Below the pieces are notes generated by a model. That model was not told the DNA's origin and did not search any database. It worked only from the letters and a program-made list of their open reading frames with translations. Shown here one piece after another: positions 1 through 8,118 of a stretch of DNA of 64,000 nt. How positions within the stretch are numbered: position 1 is the first letter of the stretch; every line of letters starts with the position of its first letter. Both the position numbers and the translations under genes were made by a program. Source of the DNA: Symbiodinium natans (lineage: Eukaryota > Sar > Dinophyceae > Suessiales > Symbiodiniaceae); contig CAJNDS010000712.1 of assembly GCA_905221605.1 (NCBI GenBank), positions 1 through 64,000 on the forward strand, read 5' to 3'.

Positions 1-3000
1 CCCTTTCTTAGTGCTCGCGACCTCAAACGTCGCTTCAGAGCCAAGGAGTTGAGACAGCCGCGCCTCAGGGGCCGCGGTGTTGCCATGTCGCAGATGCGCA
101 ATGCGATTGGCAACAGCACGACTCACGTACCACAGAACAGCGCTGCACAAGATCACTACTACCAGAGTGATGGCTGTTCCGGCGACCCACACTGTCCGCC
201 TGGCCCCATGACCGATTTCCTCGACCGCGTCGGCCGAAATTGTTGCAACCGCGTGCATGGAGTCCTCGACAACATGCACAGCCCCGCGGTGCAACTGCAA
301 GGCAATCGGCGCCGACGCTGCAGCCGCCAGGCCCCACCAGCCGTTGATGTTCCCGTTGAGGGCGTGCATCAACCGATTGAGGAGCCCGCGACCCAGGAAA
401 AACGGGGTCCGCGGCGGAAGCGGAACACTCGGCGGCGGCCGGGCCGACCCGCACGGGAAGGCTGGGACCCAGCTTGTGCTTGGGCGGGGCTGGAACGCGG
501 CAATTATGCCCGCGGCGTAAGCGCCCCAGGCGTACTTGCCCCTCCCCTTGGGCTTGCCCTTGGCATCGGACTTGCCTCTGCCCTTCGGCTTGCCCTGGCC
601 CTTGCCACGTGCGTCTGCCCAAGCACTCCAAGGGTCGCGGCCCTTGCCGTACGTCGCCTCTTCGCGACGTCGCTTGCCGCCCCTCTTCTTGTGTTTGTTT
701 CTAAGAAGAGGTTGGATGGTTTCTTGGTCCATCGCACGATTGGCCAGAAGGATCTCGTACTCCAGCTCGTCCTGGCTGCTTTCGGAGCCCGAGTCCCTCT
801 CTTCGCCACGCCGCGGATCAGGGATCCCGCGAGAGACGACCTCTGCCAAACGGAGAGGGGTGCTGCAGCGAAAGCACAGCTGCCTGAATGAAAGGTTCCA
901 TTCATAGCAGTTAGGGCACTGCCACCCTGCTATGCGGAGCGCCTCGCTGATGTGATCATCGCGCTCCGCATTCTCCGCCTGGCGCCGCTCCCGCTTCTTG
1001 GCGCGCTCGGCCGCCTGCGCCTCCTCGGCCGCCTGGAGGGCTTCAGCGAGTTCCTCATCGCTGAGAAGCCTCGCGGCATCCGCCCGCGCTTGTTGTTCTT
1101 CAAGCTCTTCGGCAGAAAACCTCCGCCTCCATTGCTCTGGCGCGGTTTGAGGGTCTACCTCCCACCACCCGATGTCGATCCCGTTGATCCATCGGCCGTC
1201 GCACGGGGCACCCGCATTCGGGCCGCCCGCGTGCGTGGTGAGGCACTGGTCCTCGGTAACCGGGTTGATGGCTTCGCAGAAGAAGCACCGCCAGCTGCCG
1301 TAGGGGTAAAAGCGGCCTTCGACGTAGGCTCGGTTGGCTGGGAGGGCGACATCGTCCGCCTCATCCGCGGTGCCTGCCCCCATCTCAACCGAGACCTCCT
1401 CGTCCTTGACAACCTCAGCTTCCTCCTCCTGTTCCTCCTTGACCAGGGGCTCTTCTTGCTCCCGGCCAACGTTGAGGTGGGACTTAGTGCGAACCTCGGC
1501 GCGCATCAAAATGACGTCAAGGCTATCCGCGGCCGGGTCGCCCGCGAAGAAGGAATCGATCTCCTGGGCATGGAGATCGTCAAGAGGCGTCACCAGGTCT
1601 GGCGAGTAATCCCGCTTGGAACGACGCTCTGCCAGTCGTTGCTGGACGTCGCTCGTCGGCGGCCCGAGGGCCCGCCCGCGCGGAGCGGCCTCCCGCGGAG
1701 GTCCCGGCTCGGCCTCCTCCGTGGGCTCGCTCTTGGGCGTGGACCCTCCACCGCTACTCTCTGGAGCGGGATCCAGCTCGGGGTCATCGCGAAGCCACCC
1801 CGGTGGATGACTACCACCATAAATGTGGTGCGATCCGTCCTCAAGCTGGATTCGGTCCCCTCTCTTCAGGAGCGGGACCTTCGAGTGATCGTACCCGTTG
1901 GCTTTGTGGTACCGAATCACTCGGAGCATGGGCACCTCCCCATACCCACCGTCCTTTCCTCGGCGGAACAACCGTCCCCGCCAGTCTTGACGAAAAGGGT
2001 CAAGAGGTGCGGAGGGGCTGATCCCCAGGTTGGGCGGAAGAGAGGCGCCATGGCAGGCCGCCTGATGCAAGTGGTATTGCACCAGCGACTCAAAGGCCAG
2101 CCCGCATCCAGGAGCTGAGCATCCATAGTGGCCGTCAGCGTTGGGGCGAGGCACCTCTGGGGCCGGGGCGGACTGGACGGTCCCGCCTCTTGAAGGCCTG
2201 GCGGAACTGCTCGATCCCGCACCCCCGGGGGCATCCTGACCATCGTCAGACACCTCTTCCCCGTCGGCGCCTTCCCCGGCCGCCCGATTCTCTCCCTCAC
2301 GGCGCAGAGTTTTGAGGGATTCCTCACGCTTGGTGATCTTTTCTAGCTTCACCATCGCGGTTCCCGCCACCTCCAGTATCTTCGACTGGAGCTTCTGCGC
2401 TCTCAGAAGAGCTTCGGACCGCGCGAGGTACTCCTTCGCGCTGCTGACCACCGATTGGCCAAGCTCGAGGAATCCTTCCTCTGTGCTCTCGGCCTGGGCC
2501 CCGCCAGCGGGCTCTTCGTCCTCCTTCACCTTGACCGCGGCTTGGGGCGCCCGCGTGTCGGGAAGATCCGAGCTGGAACTATCTTCCTCGACACCTTCAG
2601 CTTCTTGGGCTGCCTCTTCCTCGAGCGAGTCTTCGGCCTCGAGGACATTGGGGCCAGGGACGTTGCGCCTAGGGTACACCTTGGGCTTCGCTGGAACGAT
2701 CGAAGTCTTAGGAGCCCCTGAAGCACGCCCTTTGGCCTTAGGCGCGGCCTTAGGAGGGGTAACAGGTTGGGCGGCCCCCGCGGCCATGACACGGCCCGCA
2801 GGGGCCAGCACAACCGTCGAGGAGCTCGCCGCGCCACTGCTGGCCGCAGCAGCTTGGGACGCTTGGACCGTGCCCAGTTTCGGTCCTCGCCCCAACGGCG
2901 GGTGGGGGCCCGCACTGGTGTCGCCTAAACTCCTTAGGTCGACATGCTGGATCAACCGATCCACTTCTAACTCAGCTATTAAGACTGAGTAAACAGGTGA

Positions 3001-6000
3001 GCCTTTGGGGAGTGCCCAGATGCGGGAGATGCCGGTGGCTCTAATCTGGCCAGTGAGAGCCACCCCATCTGCTCCCGCATAGATAGGCACTCCGGCGTCC
3101 CGCAGGACCGCCAACCGGACCTCGACTATGCAAGTCGATCCGCGGCGGAACCCGCGTCTCCCGTCCTCCCACTGCGTGGGGCAGTGCCCTAGGACGTAGT
3201 GCACCCCGAGGCGGCCTCCCGGCCCGCCGCCGGGGATCAAGCCATTCTGAATCAGGCTTGGCACGACATGCAGGTCCGTGCCGTGCCACATGGCCGGGCC
3301 ATACCGATATATAAGATCGTTGATGGCGGTCTCACTTCGGCCCTCCATCATGAACCCCATAGGATGGCCGCAATCGGCCGAGTGGCCTTGAAAGGCACGC
3401 AAGAAGCCAGCGTGCGAGGTATCCAACCTCGGTTTCCGCTGGTTGGCGTCGTGCGCGACCGCCTGGTTGTACTGGTTGATGGTGATGCCGAGTTGTTCGA
3501 TCAACTCATCAACCGGGTAGAGGCCGCCCGGAGCGAACCGGCCTCTACAACCAGCTTCGCCGTGCCGCATGCATCGGACTAGCATACGCTGCACGTCGTC
3601 GATCGTGGGCGGGCCCTTTCGGCCCTTAGGGCCTGGACTCTTGCTCTTGCCCCTGCCCTTCGACCCTCCTCCACCCATCGCGGCACTGAGGCCCGCGGCT
3701 TTGCTGGACCTCCGATGGGCGAGGAAAACCTGACGCGCCCTTGAGCGGCCAGGACACGGCCCGCTGCAAGGGGCCGGTGTGCAGTAGTGGTAGGCAGCCG
3801 CTCCCGCGCGGCCAGGGCACGGCCCGCAGCGGGGCCTTGTGGTTGACCACGAAGGTCCGGGCGACCGATCGGTCGCTCCCGCGCGGTCTGGTCGCGACCC
3901 GCAGCGGGGCGCAGTGCACAGGCACGAACGCGGGGAGGGACTACCTACCCTAGGTTCTACAACACACTTGAACCGCTGCGGCGGGGGTTTGGGGAGTTTC
4001 CTTAAGGTCTGGGCTCTAAGGCTTCTAAGGCTTCTGCTTCGACCTTGGACCGAACCTCTAGGCCTGCTTGCAAAACACTGGCTGCGAGACAGAGGAACGA
4101 AGCTGCACGCGACGAACGACGAAAAATCCTTCTGCCCGCAGACCGGCGACCTGGGAAACGGCCCGCCCCAAAAACACCCGCCCTGAACACAGAAACACCC
4201 GAACAGCCCCAACATCCTGAGCATCAGAACGCGCGTGGGGTGATTCTGGTCTGAGCGCGCCGCGTCATGGTTCGCGCGCTTGGTGTTGTGCGCACCGCGA
4301 ACGCCTAAGGCTTCAAGAGCAGACGACGCGCTCTGCGGAGCTGCGACTGCCCCTTTGGCGCACGCTTCGCGCACCGCCACAAAGTTGAAATCATCTGGGC
4401 CGGTAATCGGGCCAAAGGTGAGGCCGACAGGGAGATATTTCCCTGATCTTGCCACAATGGCCAACACCTCGCGAGCACGCTTGGTGTTCCTAATTTGATT
4501 AAACCCACTAACCGCATCCACGAAGGTATACCAAACCGAACCTACTGCGGCGGCGAGCACATCGCTACCCCGCCGACAATAGTACGTGGAGCGCTTAATT
4601 CGGGCATTCACACGGCGGTAGTCAACCACCAAGCGTCGCTTCCTATGCCGCTTGTAGCTGGGCATTTCCTTGGTCGGAAACGGCGCAGATCCCCAAGCCG
4701 AGCTGCCGCGGATCAACTGACCCCGCTTGCATTCTTCTTCAAGCTTGTCGTCGACCCATTGCGCGGACTCGCCCCTCAGACTGTGAGGCTGGGACGAGAC
4801 CGGCGGCCCGGTGGGGATGCAGTCATGGGCGAACTTCCTGACCGTGGTCCTGGTGGTGTCCTCCACCCAGAACCCAGCGGCCTTTCGCCGTATGACCTCC
4901 CTGACGGCTGCGATGTCAGCATCGGTCAGCCCTGGTCTGGTTGGTCCAGGCTCGATCTTCAAACCCGACCATACGAGGTCTCTATAGGCCTCGGTGCGCC
5001 TAGGATCCTCCGCGACCTTCTCGCCCGCAAGAGCATAGACCTCAAGGTCAGCCCGGACGGAATCCCAGTCCTTGGCGTCCGCCTTGGTTCGCCAAAACGC
5101 TTCCTTCTCAGCGGCATACTTATCCACCTCCTTATCCAGCTCCGCACGCTCTGCTGGCGTGAGGTCCTCGCCCGAGCGCACGTCCGGGAGGGGAACGACT
5201 GGAGAGGGCTGTGGCGCAGCCGCGGCGCTATCCGCACCCGCAGTGGCTGGAAAGCTTTCAACTGCAGCGGTGCACAGCTCTTCTGCGCCCCTCAGACCAA
5301 GGTCCTGGAGCGATGCGCAGAAAGCCGCCCCTATGAGGTTGTAGTCGGCTTGCGCGCGCCCAACGTGCTTGTGCTGCACTGCGCCTAACGCATCCGGCCT
5401 ACTACACCTCAAACCTACCGATTCTAAGCTGAAATCGGCGAGCCACAGGGCCCCGCTCTCAACGAGGTTGCCGCGGCCACTGGCCCGCGCGAACTGGCAT
5501 ATGTCAGCCCGCACGAAAGCCCAAGGCCAGCGTGGCTCTGCGAGCGTCCCAAACAAGGCGCCCCACTCCTCTAGCCGCCAGGGTTCCCACTCGCCTTTTT
5601 GTGCCTGCAAATGCAGCGCGACGTGGGCGCCCGCGCGCGTGCGTTCCTGCGCACACCGGACGACTAGTCGAAGGAAAGCTCGGGGCACATTCTTGCCCTC
5701 AAGCCCAATCACGAGCACCTTCGGCTCTGCGCGCGAAACAGCGCCGCTAATTGCCTCTAAGTGCCCTTCTGCGGCCAGGTTCCAGGCGATCCCGTAGGCC
5801 TGCTTGCCTTGCACAAAAGCTGGAACAACCCTGTACCCGTGCCTCCTAGCCGCGTCGGAAACGACCGCGTCACCCCAAACAACCTCTAAGACATCGGCAA
5901 CCCCTCCAAGGAAATACTGCCGGAACCAACTCTCGACAGCACCCGACTCTGGGGAAGCCCTAGGCAGCAACACGCGGGGTTCCGCGACCAAGAGGTCCGC

Positions 6001-8118
6001 GAGGGCCTCTCGGATCGAGAGCACACCCGTGCTGGCGCGAGACGCTCTCTCGAGCGTCCTGTCCTGCAACGAGTACGCTCCCTTATCCAACTTTCTGGCC
6101 GAGGCTGCAGCAAGCACGCCGTCGCGGTTCAGGTCGATCTTGGAAATGATCTCCCTGACGGAAACCGCTTCGTGGGCCGGACGAGTCCCCTCTGAAAGCG
6201 TGAGCGCACCGTCCTCGGCGATGAATGCAAGCCGCCATTTGACGCGAACCCCGCTGGCGTCGGGGAGATAGCGGTGCACGCCGACCTGCGCACGGGCAGC
6301 ATCTACCTGCGTAACCCGTCCTAACCTGCACACCTTAGGGCCTCCACCTACACCCCGATAGGCAATGCGGTCGCCAAGGCGGAGGACGAAGTCCCTCCCG
6401 CGCCTGGTCAGCGTGAACTCCACTTGCTTGGCGTCGCCTTGAACCCGTTGCCCTAAGCTGGGGCGAGACGCGCCGTCCCCGCCGGTTCCATCGTCCTCAA
6501 AGACGACCGGCTCGCGGGATTCCGCGCCATCTGCATCCGCAGGAACAAGAATGCAGTCTTCTGCGTGCGCCTCCATCGGGCCGCGCCGGGCGGAAGAAGT
6601 ACCCCCCGACTCCATCGACACGGGCTCCAAGGTGAGCCTGTGGCCCTTGACTTCCAACACGCGCCAGGGGCCGGTCAGACCCGGTTTCCAAGGCACACGT
6701 CCCGCCCCCTCTGAACGGGCCCTCGGAGCGTTCCAGACCACTCGGTCGCCTGGCTTAAGGTCCACAGTGCGCCTATGGCGATTTGCAAGTTTCGCCCGCG
6801 CTTCTGAAGACCGCGTCCAGTGCTCTCGGACCGCAGCAGCTAGTTCCGAGAACTGCTTAAACTGGCTCCGAGCCCAATCAGAGATGGGTTCGAACTGCAA
6901 GGCGTCTCGCAGGACGTCCTTTTCAAGTGGTAGAGCGAGCGACCAGCTCCGCTCTAGGTCCCTCGGGGTATACCCGTGGGGTCCCGGAGTGTTATCTATG
7001 ACGTACTCCGCCACCACGAGCCAATCCGACCAAGCTTCGGAAAGGGAGGCGCCGACTTGCCTGACGACCGCCCCCAACACCTTTTGAACTTCTTGGTGGA
7101 CCCGCTCGTTTGCGCCTAACTCACAAGGCCTCAAGGGCGCGCTGAACCGCCACTCGGTCCCAAGCATAGCGCTGAGTTCTGCCATGAGCGCATTCTTGAA
7201 CTCTGGCCCTCTATCCGACCTGATGAGGCTCGGGATCGTCCTGCTGCGAAGCACACAGCGCACGAACGCCCTCCTGACTTCAGCATGAGTCAGAGACCTC
7301 ATCGGCTCGAGGAGGACAGCATGACTGAGGCAATCGAAGTACGTAAGCGAGTACCTATGCCCCTCCCTGTCCTCTCGGTTCGGACCTTCACAGTCCACGC
7401 TGACTTCCTGCCAGCATGTCTCGGCGCCACATTTGACCGCACGAGCTTCAACCTTCGTCGGTCGAGAGCGGCCTTTAATGCAAGCGAGACATTTGGCGAC
7501 CCAGGTCCGCACATCTTTCTCTAAGTCGGGCCACCAGACTGCCCTCTCTAGCAGCTTGACGGTAACCTCAGCAGACCTATGGGCCCCAAGGACTCCACAG
7601 TGGACTGAATTGTAGCAAGCGCGGCGCCAGGTCACCCCATTCGCGCCCGCAGCCCCGTTGGGAACCACTGGGACAACGACGGTTTGACCCGTCCTGAGGG
7701 TCACCTCGCGCTCAAGCAACCCGTCTCCGGATATCTCCATTGGCGGCTCTGGCTTGCGAATCGAGCCCGCCAATGAGGGATCGCGCCGCTGACCCTCGTA
7801 CCACGCCGTACGAAGGGATCCCGTGACTCGGAACTCCGAAATGTTCGCCGCGTCCCTTGCCTCGACCGCAAGCTGTTCACGACGATTTTCGTCCTCCCCC
7901 GCGATCAGGCTCAAAGACGGAACACCGCCCTTAAACTCGACCTTGACCTTGGTTGAGGAATGGTCCCAAATGCACAGGATGGGGCTATGGCTAACGAGCT
8001 CTAGAACCACTGCAGGGCCCTTGTGCTCTTCACCCATAAACGCCAAAACTCTACCCTTCAGCTTGCACTCATTGGCATTCTTCCCGCGACGGATAGCGCC
8101 CGCGGTCCAATTGCCCTT
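1..8118 (-). CDS. ORF3: integrase, RT N-terminal half, Tpt1/KptA-like domain, zinc fingers (3' partial)
   Basis: The frame is open from just after the stop at 8121-8119 to the window edge, at least 2706 codons; I checked the frame line by line for in-frame stops. Order: integrase (about 7620-6660); an unrecognised middle with a possible degenerate methyltransferase-like region (about 5890-5290); RT fingers and palm (about 4870-4375); a GC-rich low-complexity stretch made of short repeats (about 4320-3680); a Tpt1/KptA-like domain (about 3610-3005); a Pro/Ala/Lys-rich linker; a C2H2 finger (about 2136-2050); two RanBP2-type fingers (about 1305-1195 and 934-858); Lys/Arg/Gly-rich stretches; and a membrane segment (about 215-125). 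No ATG is needed if it is expressed by frameshift from ORF2. An internal ATG at 3678 would give a separate KptA-containing protein. Confidence 0.85.
125..215 (-). other. Predicted membrane segment near the C-terminal part of ORF3
   Basis: The residues TVWVAGTAITLVVVILCSAV form an uninterrupted hydrophobic run of membrane-spanning length. Together with the hydrophobic segment at the end of ORF1 this gives the polyprotein two candidate membrane anchors. Confidence 0.55.
858..934 (-). other. Second RanBP2-type zinc finger of ORF3 tail
   Basis: GWQCPNCYEWNLSFRQLCFR gives W-x-C-x2-C-x3-N-x6-C-x2-C, the canonical RanBP2 pattern. Such fingers bind single-stranded RNA or Ran/ubiquitin in known proteins. 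Confidence 0.75.
1195..1305 (-). other. First RanBP2-like zinc finger of ORF3 tail
   Basis: WRCFFCEAIN begins a W-x-C-x2-C-x3-N motif followed by a longer Cys-containing loop. With the second finger (934-858) this suggests a C-terminal RNA- or protein-binding tail. Confidence 0.5.
2050..2136 (-). other. C2H2-like zinc finger in ORF3
   Basis: YGCSAPGCGLAFESLVQYHL is followed by HQAACHG, a C-x4-C...H-x4-H pattern. It lies between the Tpt1-like domain and the RanBP2 fingers. Confidence 0.6.
3005..3612 (-). other. Tpt1/KptA-like RNA 2'-phosphotransferase domain
   Basis: Tpt1/KptA enzymes move a 2'-phosphate from RNA to NAD+. The diagnostic series is present in order: MRHGE (usual LRH), a winged-helix-like GGLYPVDELIEQL, NQRKPRL (usual K-QRF-L), FLRAFQGHS (usual IRA-QGHS), MWHGTDLHVVPSLIQNGL (usual YHGT...I...GL), GGRLGVHYV (usual R-HVHL), an Arg-rich RRGFRRGSTCIVEV and GADGVALTGQI (usual NGV-LT). 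The Arg and His positions known to be essential in the family seem kept. It is fused in frame to the retroelement ORF. An ATG at 3678 lies just upstream after a Gly/Lys-rich leader. A diverged ADP-ribosyl-transferase relative is possible but less likely given the full motif set. Confidence 0.85.
3740..3925. repeat. GC-rich short repeats between RT N-half and the Tpt1-like domain
   Basis: Three related units start near 3745, 3808 and 3877, each with CGCGGCCAGG(G/A)CACGGCCCGC or a variant and, in the last two, CGCTCCCGCGCGG. The core can fold because GCGG(G)CC faces GGCCCGC across TGGACAC-like loops. The same core occurs singly at about 2787, 9533, 13706 and 14781 inside the retroelement. The repeats stay open in the ORF3 frame and encode low-complexity Cys/Pro/Gly-rich sequence. 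Confidence 0.65.
4375..4870 (-). other. RT N-terminal half (fingers and palm motifs A and B) after integrase
   Basis: The segment contains SSAWGSAPFPTKE (usually S-PWASPVVLV-K), RRLVVDYRRVN (the R-x-CVDYR-LN motif), FVDAVSGFNQI (motif A with catalytic Asp at 4518) and LPVGLTFGPITGPDDFNF (motif B, usually MPFGLTNAPATFQ). The reading then passes into GC-rich repeats, and no YxDD (motif C) follows. The order integrase then RT N-half resembles neither Ty3 (RT-RH-IN) nor Ty1 (IN-RT-RH), since the matching C-half is upstream of integrase. Confidence 0.85.
5290..5890 (-). other. Possible degenerate methyltransferase-like region in ORF3
   Basis: The region has a Rossmann-like alternation (RHGYRVVPAF, PKVLVIGLEG, GAHVALHLQAQKGEWEPW) and a tail QHKHVGRAQADYNLIGAAFC. 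It recalls cytosine-methyltransferase-like modules reported in polyproteins of some protist retroelements, but the PC catalytic motif is not visible. This is a resemblance only; a domain unique to this element is equally possible. Confidence 0.25.
6661..7620 (-). other. Integrase domain, HHCC plus DD35E plus GPY/F-like tail
   Basis: The zinc-binding N-terminal domain reads H(7602)...H(7581)...C(7491)LAC(7482), with the usual WWPDL between. The catalytic core has Asp in VSVDCEGP (codon at 7395), Asp in IRSDRGPEF (7215) and Glu in GANERVHQE (7107); exactly 35 residues separate the second Asp from the Glu. A C-terminal GLTGPWRVLEV motif near 6690 matches the GPY/F module of Ty3-type integrases. 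All catalytic residues are intact, so the domain could be functional. Confidence 0.92.

Noticed and set aside
49-2118. Plus-strand open frames of 280 and 388 codons
   Set aside because: They are the antisense mirror of ORF3 in the complementary frame; composition is explained by the GC-rich minus-strand coding sequence.
3626-4190. Minus-strand short frames across the GC-rich repeats
   Set aside because: Other-frame shadows of ORF3; the ORF3 frame itself stays open here.
4495-5388. Plus-strand open frame of 297 codons
   Set aside because: Mirror of the RT and linker part of ORF3; no family resemblance.
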